64,000 nt of DNA from Symsagittifera roscoffensis (taxonomy: Eukaryota > Xenacoelomorpha > Acoela > Convolutidae). The notes beneath the pieces were generated by a model. The model did no database searches and was not told the origin of the DNA. It worked only from the letters and a program-made list of their open reading frames with translations. How positions within the stretch are numbered: the first letter of the stretch is position 1; each line of letters begins with the position of its first letter. Of the stretch, positions 53,880-63,521 are shown piece after piece. The translations under genes and the position numbers were made by a program. The stretch spans positions 46,969,129 through 47,033,128 of the forward strand of contig NC_087066.1 of NCBI RefSeq assembly GCF_963678635.1, in the 5' to 3' direction.

Positions 53880-54030
53880 CTAAAGCGTAAAAATTGACCA
53901 TAAACGAAAGCGTAAATGTTACCAAAAAGGAAAGAAAGCGTAAAACTGAGCGAAAATGAAAACGTAGAGCTTACCAAAAAGGAAAGCGTAAACCTAACCA
54001 AAATGAAAGCGTAGAATCTGCCTAAAAAGG
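53880..54030 (+). repeat. AAAGCGTAAA minisatellite upstream of the ABCB start
   Basis: About six units of 20-30 bp with GAAAGCGTAAA and ACCAAAAAGGA. It begins 246 bp upstream of the ABCB start codon, so it lies in the promoter or 5' UTR region. Confidence 0.85.
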
Positions 54031-54740
54031 TAATCGTTATAATAAAATCCTAACTAAAATTGTTAGGCATTGATCACGTTATATAAAAAAAAATATTACC
54101 AATGACATGATGTTAAAAAAATTCAGGCTGTATAAGGCTTATTCAACTGTAAAACCTTTTCTTTAAACGAACGAAAATTTGAAATATTGAACTTACGTTT
54201 GCTTTTTTTTTCAGACAGGAATTATAAAGAGATGGAGATTAAAAGCTGCGCTTTCCGCCTAGTGTACAACGGGTCATCTATTGTATGCTTTTGGTTGAGG
54301 GTTGAGGTAGAACACATAATTTGCACGCTTATAACCACTGTTTTCTGTCTAGTTAAAAAAATATTTGTTTGATTTGGAGTTTCAAAAAGTGTCTTTGTTT
54401 CCCTTTTTGTTAAAAAAATTCACTGAAGAAGCAATAGCAAGGAAATGTTTTTTTCTTCTGAAAGTGAATCTTGATCGATTCGAGCTATCGGAATTATCAA
54501 AGAAATTTAGAAATTTTATTGATACTGTTCTGCAAAAATACTCTTTTGACTGACAAAAATTGATAAAATAGTCTTATTGTATCTGGGAGACTTAAAGTAT
54601 CTGAGTTACAACCGCAAGAAAAGTTTATAGCTGCGTCAATTTTTCCTAAAATTTTGATTGCTCGAAAAATGCGTTTTGGTCACTTTGTGATGGAAGTTAA
54701 AGGAAATTTTGTGAGTTTAAAATATATCACGTGTATCGTA

Positions 54741-55226
54741 CTTTACTAAGCGCTCATTGCTGGTTGAATGCTTAGTAATTTTATCCTAAGTTATAAGTCT
54801 CACCTTAGATCGTCAAATTGTCTTGACAAAAAGTAGAGTAGAAACAATAGTTAGAAAAGGTATGAATTAATTAGTTGGTTAAATACAAAGCACTGGGTAA
54901 TTAGATTATATAAGCGAATGGAACAGCTTAAAGAAATATACTTATGAGGGAAGGTTGAGCTAATCTTATTTTGTTCATCAATATTTTATCTTCTTACTAA
55001 GGTCGATGGCTGATTTGTATGTATGGGTCGCTCTTGATGGTGTCCACTTCGGCACTTCTGGTTTGGGCGTCAGTGTCGTCTTTGCCGTAGTCCTTTGGGT
55101 ACTTGTAGTCCAGACTTCCTCAGGTGTGGGTCTCTCGAGTATCTCGATTTATAATTTTATCGAACTTTAAATGAGAATTTTATTCTCTATTTTATTTGTG
55201 AAAAAAGGCTAGTTTATTTTTATTGT
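54741..55226. repeat. Left copy of a long direct repeat
   Basis: It starts TTTACTAAGCGCTCATTGCT, matching 63522 onward with about four differences in 480 bp. The first 37 bp contain a short inverted repeat (TTACTAAGC / GCTTAGTAA). The true right edge is unknown because the other copy runs off the window. Confidence 0.92.
55012..55120 (-). CDS. Possible terminal exon inside the direct repeat, left copy
   Basis: After an acceptor-like cacacctgag|GAAG, one minus-strand frame reads LDYKYPKDYGKDDTDAQTRS then EVDTIKSDPYIQISHRP and stops at TAG. Third positions are GC-rich, as in the ABCB exons, whereas the rest of the repeat is AT-rich. I do not recognise the protein. Another frame is also open, so it could be chance. 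Confidence 0.4.
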
Positions 55227-56040
55227 AAAGGCAGAAAAAGAAAATTAATTATTTTTTGAAAAGGTCTAACTGAAGATAACTAACTTGCTGCCTACTGAGC
55301 AAAATGAAACATTGAAGATTTCAGGCCAGTCCTTTTGCTCGTAAGCATAAACCGGCGGCTGATTCAATCTTTAATTATTCAGGTTTCACCTGCTCCTTTA
55401 TTCTCCCTTTCTAATAAGGGAATTTTCAACTAGTTTTTATTATGATTTTTTCAAATCAAATATCTTTAACTTATTAGTCCCCTTTGATAAAAACCGCAGC
55501 CTTCAGTTTGTCTTATTAAAAATTCATATTACTCTCTCTGATGCATCATATTGCAGGTGCATCTCTGCTTAATCAAAGCAAGGAGAATTTCAGTGCAGCC
55601 GGTAAGGCCGCTAAATATTTATCCAGTTTGTTTCAAGTTAAGTTAAAAGGGACGTATTAATAATCGCCGCCCTTTTAAAATATTGAGCATGAAAAAATGA
55701 GAAAAATTGGACAAGTATTTAAAAAGGAGTGGATTTTCAAAACAAGATTTTATAGTCCTAATAAGAGTAAATCAGTCAATATCTGATTTAGTGAAAAGAG
55801 GCTTTAATTTAAATGGCACGCTCCAATTTAGAATTGGGTCGTTAAATAAACAATTTAGACAATGGTCTTTTGTCTGTGTATTATTTCTCAATACTACAAC
55901 TCACCCCTTTTTTAGAAAATTAAGCTGTTCAATTCTTACAGTTACCATGGTGAAAATTTAAACACTTTAGTGGTTAAATACTATAGTTATAAACTTTTAA
56001 AAAGAACATCAAATGAAAAAGTTATAAAGATAAGTTAGGT

Positions 56041-56735
56041 TTTATCTAGAGCTTCCTTCCGGTTTCTAGCTCCACGTTGTATGATCTGAGGATCGCTATC
56101 TTCCTCTGTGAAGCCTCGAGTTTTTGTTGCAATTTGACGATTTTCTTTTTTTTGATTTTGTTCTTGATTCGCAGTCTGATCATTCCGTCCGTAAGTTCTT
56201 GAATGTCGTCTTAATCTTCTTGTTTGTTTTTTACATGTTTCGGAAAGGCAGTTACTCCCTCAAACGGGATGGTGACTTGCGTGCCTCCTGCCTTGAGGAT
56301 GTAGCCGTGTTCCTCCCTCTTCTTTAATTTCCAGAAGTTGGTTTCGTTCTTTATAACCACTTCTTGCTGGGTTATGAACTCGATAGGCATCATCGCTTTT
56401 TCCATTGTCGTTGAGTTGACGACTTCAATAAACGATGGCAGTTTCTATCTGTTATAATTTTGCTTTATTGAGTACTTTAAACTCGTTATAAATTTTGGAT
56501 TTTCCGTACCCAATTTGGCTTCTCTGCACTTCTGCAGTTCCAATCTTTGAGTCAAACTGGAAAAATTCCGAGGGTTCTTATTTAACCCGTCGTCCATTGA
56601 CAAAGATTGTACTGCTACAGGTTTTCGTTGTTTCTTCCTGAGAGGCAGCTTTCTTTTAAACTCCTCTGGTGCTGGGTCAGCATTTTGGCAGTTCCAATTC
56701 AAAATTGGTTCATATTCCATTTTGCTAAACATCAA
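56041..56735 (-). pseudogene. Unknown 231-codon frame with two in-frame stops
   Basis: One continuous minus-strand frame holds three open parts separated only by single stops (TAG after IKQNYNR, TAA after KNKQED). Part 1 is basic (RKLPLRKKQRKP). Part 2 has ETNFWKLKKREEHGYILKAG. Part 3 is a likely coiled coil (KKKKIVKLQQKLEASQRKIA). Frame kept over 690 bp suggests a recently broken or recoded gene. I do not recognise it. Confidence 0.5.
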
Positions 56736-56892
56736 TGTAAAATAAGTAAATATTCAAAATCCCGAATTACATTCGGATACTAAAGCTAATTATCAAATGT
56801 TTGGACAATGAAGGACAAAGTGTAAAATTGTATGTATATAAAAGGTGGAAAATATAATCTTGTGGGTTCACACAAACCCACCACGGAAAACA

Positions 56893-56985
56893 AATGAAGA
56901 AAGACGATCATGGTGTTTATTAACCACAGGAATACAAATCAAGAAAGACGATCATGGTGTTTATTAACCACAGGAATAAAGCACT
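56893..56985 (+). repeat. ~46-bp tandem duplication
   Basis: AAGAAAGACGATCATGGTGT and the TTATTAACCACAGGAATA after it occur twice in a row. Confidence 0.92.
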
Positions 56986-56999
56986 TTACAACACTGAGT

Positions 57000-58500
57000 T
57001 AAGCTCAGATATGAAACTTAAAGCAAAAATGCAAATGTAGTTAAAGCAAAAAATGGAAATTTGGGCATTAATTAACCCCTAATCTTAAATGTATGTCCAC
57101 CTGGGGTCATCCACAGGCTTACCATGGGGTCCCTAACAAGTTATACAGCTATAAACTTGGGTTAGGATTTACTAGATGCAAATATTAGCGAATAGAAAAT
57201 TGTAAAATTGTAAGGCATGTATAAACATATACAATATTTCATTTGACAGCATTTTTGTTATAACCAGGAATCTTAGTTTCATTTTCTGATAAGATAATGA
57301 AACAATTTGATTAAGGAAGAAACAAAACTGAAATATCAAGGATAAGAAAAGTTGAAGACTAATTACAAACGGTATAATATTCGATAAGATAAGTGTAATA
57401 ATTCTTCTTCGGTTTTAATCACCTGCACCAATCCATGTTCACATCTTTAGTACAGAAAGTCATCCTGAACTTTATGACGCAAAAATTTAACGTAAGCAAT
57501 CTTAAGGATGATGCGGTCCAATTTTCAAAGTGTTGCTTCTGAAAATTTGTTGTTTTTAAGGGTTTAAATGCCTGCATGTTGTGGATTTTGAACTACCGAT
57601 TTGATATTTTGGCCAAATTGTGAGGAGCGAATCATAAGAGTCTCAAAGGCTGCATACAGCCTCCAACAAGCATTTGCGTTGTTGAAAGAATATGGTACCA
57701 TAATTTTAAAAGGCTACATGAAGCCACTAACAAATGCTGGCATAAATCTGCGGCGGGTCGGGTCGAAAAACGTTGTTCGCCCATTTTTGATAAAGAATAT
57801 TGATTTGAAAATTTTACTCAATGTGTTGAGAAGAAAGGAGGTGATATTTCCCATTTGATGAATTTCTTCTTGTTTGCATTTTGTAACTTGAAAACTACAA
57901 AGATAATAATTAATGTCTTCGGTCCCTACTTGGGCCCTAAGAAGAAACCGATGGTGCAAATTAACTTCGCAGAATGAGTTTGTTACAATTTTACATTGGC
58001 TAGTTCTTTCATCAAAGGTTTCACTCTATTAATTCTCGGTATTGTACGTAGGGTAATTTGACATTCCCTTAAGTGTAATACTGAATTTTCAGTTAATAAA
58101 ACCGCCTGAAAATGAAATTATTATAGACTCGTAAAATTGTAATGTTTTAAACTCCTGGCCTTTTGCAATTTTTTTGCAAATATGTTGAAATCGAAAAACT
58201 TTTTTTGTCTGAGCCATTAGGTTCCCATCCCTCTATCTTTAGTTGATTTTGAGGATGGTCCAAAATTGTTAGCGTACTTGACTGTTTTCGATCTCGGTTA
58301 AGAATTAAATCCGTGTTCATGCTTTTTGGCATATCCTTTTGGTTGTCATACAGAACTGCTATTCATTGTAGTATATTTGTAGGATAATACTCGTAACCTT
58401 ATTTTTTAGTAAGATTAAATTAGATTTACTGCTCAGTATACAAAACGTTAGGTAAATTTCACAAACTTAAAGCGTTATAAAATCTTTAATGAAAACTTCA
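57000..58500. other. Stretch with no recognised gene
   Basis: In the direction of the gag-protease unit this is where RT and integrase should be. Minus-strand frames (57959-57714 and 58332-58147) show no YxDD, no DHKTL and no integrase DDE pattern. Content unknown. Confidence 0.5.
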
Positions 58501-58535
58501 CATTTATAAATATTTTAAAGCAGGAAGAAATGGGT

Positions 58536-59268
58536 TTATTTTATTTCTATGTTTTCAAACGTTTGGCCTATTACACCTTTGTTTATATTTACTTTTGATT
58601 CTCTGAAATTTTTTAGTACGATAGGCATTGACTTAATTTCATTTCTACAATAAGTGCTTTTTGCATTAATGCCTTTTTGTTCTAAGGACTTATCAATTCT
58701 AAACGATGTTCCTACTTTGAAAACTATGCCTGCTGGAGAAATTGAAATTACGCGGGATGACTTTGGTGCAATAGTTATTTTTTTTATCAAGAAGTACATT
58801 TTGATAAAAGCTTAGATATGGATAACTTTTGCTTCTTATAAATCTGAAAGGAACTGTTACATCTGGGTATTTTTTTAATCCTAAGTTTAAATTTGGAAAG
58901 TTTATTGATTTAATGTTGTGAGAAATGAAATCCATTCCTAATATATTTAGATCGCATCCGTTCTTGGCTGAAATCCATGCTTTGATTTTTACCGGATTAT
59001 CAGTGATTGTACCATAAGTTGAGTCAAAATTAGTATAACCTATAAGTTTAAGTTTTTCTCCATTAACAGCAACTGTGTTTGATCTACATTTATTCAGCTG
59101 TAGAAGCTGTATTTTACAATATTGTTCATAACTGTATAATAAGCGAACATGTTGCTCCAGTGTCTATTAGAAATTGGGTTTCCAGACCGTTGTTTTTATT
59201 TTTGTCTCCGACGGGATGTTGGTATAAATTAATATATAATTGTATTTTTGGTTCGGACGGAGACTGAT
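58536..59268 (-). pseudogene. Gypsy-type aspartic protease, frame-broken
   Basis: FLIDTGATCSLI carries the DTG active site, and NILGMDFISHNI is the ILGxDF block near the end of the fold. A following segment (ITIAPKSSRVISI, then INKGVIGQTFENIEI) resembles the domain that links protease to RT in Gypsy elements. At least two frame changes separate these parts, so as it stands the copy cannot make one protein. Confidence 0.75.
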
Positions 59269-59273
59269 CTAGT

Positions 59274-60362
59274 TTAAATTAACAAGTTCACACTCATTAT
59301 CGGTATAGTCTCCTGGAATTTCATCATCACTAAAGTTGTGAATCTGGTAAGGTGAATGATAATCATTATTTTCGTTGAAGGTTTTTTACTTTTCGACCTG
59401 TCACGCGATTGAGAACTTCCCTTGAAGTTTGACAAATGCCTGACGTCTTGTTGGGGATTTATGTCATTGAAATTTTTGTCTACTCTTGACCTACTCTTGC
59501 TATAGTTATGGTAACTTCTGTTTGAGTTCTCTCTTAATTGAAGCGAGTCATAATTTTGCTCCTGTTGATCGTTATATTTAAAGCAATGTCTTATCGTATG
59601 GCCTGACATGCAATACCAGTTGCAAAACATTGGGTTGTTTTGTTTGTTTCTATGCTCCTTTGGGGTATAAGCTGCGTTTATTTTATGATCCTTCATTAGT
59701 CCTGTTAACTCATTAAGTTGATCCTTTATTCCCTCTATTTCCAATTTATTATCTATGCTACTGGATGCTGTTCCGATAAACTCACTACTTATTGCAAAAC
59801 TTAAGTCTTTTGTGGCAATATAATCTTTCAATAGTTGCCATGTTGCGGGTGGATTCTCAATTAGGAATTGATGAGCCTTTTGTTTCAAGCTTGGCGGGCT
59901 TAAGCCGCGTACAAAGAATTCCATTTTCTTTGCTGTTCTTTGATCATCATTAAAAGTTGGATTAGGCCATCCACGGTCTACTGCAGTGCTTAATCTATGT
60001 ATGTAGCTTTTAATGAATTCATCAGGTTGTCTTTTTATGTTTTCTGCTTCTATTCGTCTCCTATATTTATCCTTATCATCAGTGAATCTATCTATGAATT
60101 GATCTCTTATATCATTCCAAGGTAAGTTTGCTGCTAATTCCTGATACCATTGAGCTGCTGGACCTCTTAATATTGAACCAAATAAGGCTCTTTGTCTGTT
60201 ATCATATGCGTCTTGTTCGCCACCTGCATCTCCTGGTCTAGTGCCTAGGGAAAATGCTATCTTTTTCTCTACTATATCAAGAAATTCTCTTGCATCTTCA
60301 TTTGGATCTAAGCCGGTAAATTTTTCGAGAGCTAAATCTGGGTATGCTACTACTTTTGCCAT
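59274..60362 (-). CDS. Gypsy-type Gag polyprotein, 362 codons
   Basis: A long intact frame with the capsid pattern DAREFLDIVEKKI, RQRALFGSILRGPAAQWYQE and RRRIEAENIKRQPDEFIKSY (the usual retrotransposon Gag core), then a zinc knuckle CNWYCMSGHTIRHC (residues near 245-260), then a Ser/Arg/Asn-rich tail. The knuckle spacing is C-x3-C-x3-H-x4-C rather than the usual C-x2-C-x4-H-x4-C. The last ~35 residues look out of frame: past an A6 run at about 59388 another frame (ENNDYHSPYQIHNFSDDEIP) reads more naturally. It is the least decayed element ORF in the window. Confidence 0.85.
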   Translation of the reverse strand: MAKVVAYPDLALEKFTGLDPNEDAREFLDIVEKKIAFSLGTRPGDAGGEQDAYDNRQRALFGSILRGPAAQWYQELAANLPWNDIRDQFIDRFTDDKDKYRRRIEAENIKRQPDEFIKSYIHRLSTAVDRGWPNPTFNDDQRTAKKMEFFVRGLSPPSLKQKAHQFLIENPPATWQLLKDYIATKDLSFAISSEFIGTASSSIDNKLEIEGIKDQLNELTGLMKDHKINAAYTPKEHRNKQNNPMFCNWYCMSGHTIRHCFKYNDQQEQNYDSLQLRENSNRSYHNYSKSRSRVDKNFNDINPQQDVRHLSNFKGSSQSRDRSKSKKPSTKIMIIIHLTRFTTLVMMKFQETIPIMSVNLLI

Positions 60363-60455
60363 CTTTGTTTAATTCACTCAATGTTTTGTTAACAATATAT
60401 AAAGTGTTTGGATGTGTTGTGTACTGATCAATTGTACGGACTGAAAAAATTGTAT

Positions 60456-60740
60456 TTAAGTTACAATGAAGTTTGCTGGGTTTAAAGAATACGAATTTTT
60501 GTTAGATAGATCAATAGTGCTATGGGGCTGTTTATGCTTTTTTAAGATAGAAGTTATCTCTGGGGTATTGCTGCTGCAGAGAATGGTTAATTCGTGAATA
60601 TTTTTGTGTGGGTGTTTGGACAAAATTGTGATTTGATCTTTTTGGATATTGGTGATATACCAAATAATTTTTGTGGATTTATTTTTTAATTTTAGTTTTA
60701 AATTAAATGCTGTTGTATTTACTTGATAAAAGTTGATCAT
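60456..60740 (-). CDS. Small ORF B upstream of gag, 94 codons, unknown
   Basis: An intact frame that starts 94 bp beyond the gag start, on the same strand. It contains FNLKLKLKNKS, KIIWYITN, IQKDQITILSKHPH and HELTIL, then TPEITSILKKHKQP. It is clearly related to ORF A next to it. No cysteine cluster, signal peptide or membrane helix. I do not recognise the family. Confidence 0.65.
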   Translation of the reverse strand: MINFYQVNTTAFNLKLKLKNKSTKIIWYITNIQKDQITILSKHPHKNIHELTILCSSNTPEITSILKKHKQPHSTIDLSNKNSYSLNPANFIVT

Positions 60741-60877
60741 AGCGTTTTACATCATTTTAGGGACATAAATATTTATTTAGGGAATGATAAACAATATAAA
60801 GTATATTTAAATTTTTCTAATGAATTTGGAATGAACTTGTTATGTTTTAAATTTTTGTTAAGGAAAAATTTGGGTTT

Positions 60878-61207
60878 TTAATAAAAATTGATTAAAATGC
60901 AGGTAGTTTTGTGCTTAGGAATATTATGGTATGAAAAAGCAATCGGGAGTGAAGCAATTAATCGTTCTTGCGGTATATAAATTATATTATTTGGTAATTT
61001 TATTTGCTGAAGAATTGTGTCAATTTCTGGAGTGTATCGTCAAAAAAAGACGTATAATTCGTGTTTATCGTCGTTAGGGTGTTTTGCTAGTATACTAATA
61101 TGATCTTTTTCCGTGTTAGTGATATACCATATGATGTTAGAGACTTTATTTCCTAATTTGAGTTTTAAATTTATTGTACTGACGTCAATTTTAAAATGTG
61201 TTGACAT
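60878..61207 (-). pseudogene. Small ORF A upstream of gag, 109 codons with one in-frame TGA
   Basis: It shares INLKLKLGNKV, NIIWYITN, EKDHISILAKHPN, HELYV and TPEIDTILQQIKLP with ORF B in the same order (about 40% of positions alike over 90 residues). Start and stop are in the same frame over 330 bp, with a single TGA after YVFF. Tandem arrangement with ORF B and gag suggests an element-borne gene that was duplicated. Confidence 0.6.
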
Positions 61208-61379
61208 TAATTTTTACGATGATTTTTTTCTTAAGCTAAGTTGTACTAATTGATTAGTATGTTTTAGAGTAATGAAAACCTCCGAGGAATTATTGAATAT
61301 TAACAAAGGTTATTAATAATAAAATGAGAACAAAAAAAAATTTTATTCTAAAATTTTTTCTAAGTTTTTCAAGTTTTTA

Positions 61380-62640
61380 TTCGCTGAAATCTTAACTGAA
61401 ACCTGAAACTTTCTTCAACATAAGTTTAATTGATGCTTTTGGTATGGTTAACAATATAACTATATGTCTTTTTGGGCTATTATTAGCTCACTAATTAATT
61501 TTTTTGTTGAAATTTTTACAACAATTTTTGACTGAAACGATAATCTGAAACCTGAAACTATGGTAGCTGAAGTTGAGTTTTTTTAATCTTAAAATTGTCT
61601 AGAAGCTTTAGTATACCTAGTTTATGCTTTATCTTGCAAAAAAATTCGAGAAAATCGAATCTTTTGATATCTTAAAAAGGTTTTTTTAAATCTCAAACCT
61701 AAAACTCTTAAACTCTCACAAACTCGATGCATGAAAATAAAAAGTTGGTTTTTGATAGCTGGTCTTGTGTAAATTAGAATTTGGAACAGGTTTGCAACTT
61801 CAAATTCGAAAATTTGTTTGCGGAAACCTAAGTTTTTGGGGCTGAAACTATGATTTCGAGAACTGAAACCACTTGGTTCTAGAGTTTTGAGATTGAAAAT
61901 TTAGGTTGGTCTCACTAATATATTTTTATTCCAGCAAGAAAATTGCCAAAAAGATGAACACTTTAGCCTAAAACGGCGATTTTAATTTTCTGAAACTATA
62001 AGTTTGAGGGCTCAAACTAACACCTTCTAGAAGTTTTTTGAGTTCAAAAATTTGTTAGTGCATTAAGGGTTCCTATTATCTTTCAATATTTTACAAAAAT
62101 TTCACTCGGGAAGCAAATTTTTTGGTTCTGAAACCAAAAACACCAATTCTGAAACGTACGTTTCAGCCTTAGGAACCAAATTTTAAAATTGGTTTGGTGG
62201 GTTTTAACACGGTTAGTTTTCTCTAGAAAGTTAAAATTCGGCGTTCGGAGCTCAATTTTGAGACCAAAAACTCAATTTTTGTGTTCTGAAACCTGAAACT
62301 AACAAAAACGTACCATTTAAGACCAGGTTTTTGACTTATGGTATCCAAATTTGGGTTTGACTAGTTCAACTTTTGCTGTTTTTCCCGAATCCGTTTACAG
62401 AAACTTAAAATTTTGACCGGAAACTAAACTTATTTTAACTGAAACGTTTGACCCTATAACTGAAACCTAGACTGAAACCAAAAATTTTGGCTGGGAAAAA
62501 TCAATTTTTTAGTGCTTATGCTATCATATGAAACCTAGTTTATCAATATAAAATGGATGTGTCAGTGTTTTAAACTTAGTTTTTGTTGTGAAACCTGATA
62601 TTTTTGTACTGAAACTAAAACTTGGTGTTTGGTGTTATGT
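61380..62640. repeat. Region with scattered TGAAACCTGAAACT words
   Basis: CTGAAACCTGAAAC, CTGAAACC and GAAACT recur more than 20 times at irregular spacing over about 1.2 kb, mixed with TTTTGG-type words. It looks like a much-diverged minisatellite between the right repeat and ORF A. No coding frame. Confidence 0.65.
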
Positions 62641-63521
62641 GGTTAACGTTTATGATTGGTTTCAGTGCGTAATCTTATTGTTTATTAGGTGTATATTTAA
62701 ACTGTATTTAAAAAAACTAACGATTTATTTAAAAACACCCAAATCCGTTCCTTCCTTCGTGGTTTTTGTTATTTTTTTCCTTAGTTTCAGTAATTGGGAG
62801 TTTTACTGATGGATGATTTAGGTTTAAGTTATGTTAAGGTGGATAGAATTAAAATTAGTTTAAGAAAAAATGAGGATAAGCCTCGAGAAATGATGAAGGA
62901 TTAGAATAAATAGCAACAAACGTGGATGGTTTGAGATAATGTGATGAAGAATTCAATTTATCATACAATTTAGGGCACTCTTAGATCGCACACGTAACCC
63001 CCTCGAAAAAATATTGAAGATATTTAATAAGTTTTTGAGCACTTTAGTTTAATACAGAATTTCGTTAATTTTAGTGATGATAACTTTAAACTGAAGTTTC
63101 GGCAAAAATTTAGTGGATTACTGGACAAAACGGGTATATCTTACTAGCGGACTTAGGCAGAGAACGATTCTTTCAGAAATTTTATATATTATTATAATAA
63201 TAGATAATAGTTAAGTTCATGAGCTAATGTCAGTTAGAAAACCGTCTAATAGACCTCGAGATGGAGGAATATCGTGGGCGACTGCTAGCGCAGGGGATGC
63301 TTTCGCAAGAACCCTACTAGGAATATCTGTCAAGTAGAAGACAATGAAATTGTGTTTCTATCGAAAGATACCCATTGTCTCTAGCTTTTTGAGGTTGGAA
63401 ACTAATCTGACAAATACTCACAGATCCTAATAATAATTTTTTTTTGAATTTTATAAGCTGTTTCGAGTTTGTTGGAAATGGAATTTCTTAAGGAGTAGTT
63501 CTCTGCTGCGGTCGCACCAGT

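Noticed and set aside
57714-57959. Minus-strand frame as reverse transcriptase of the gag unit
   Set aside because: It lacks any RT motif; position alone is not enough.
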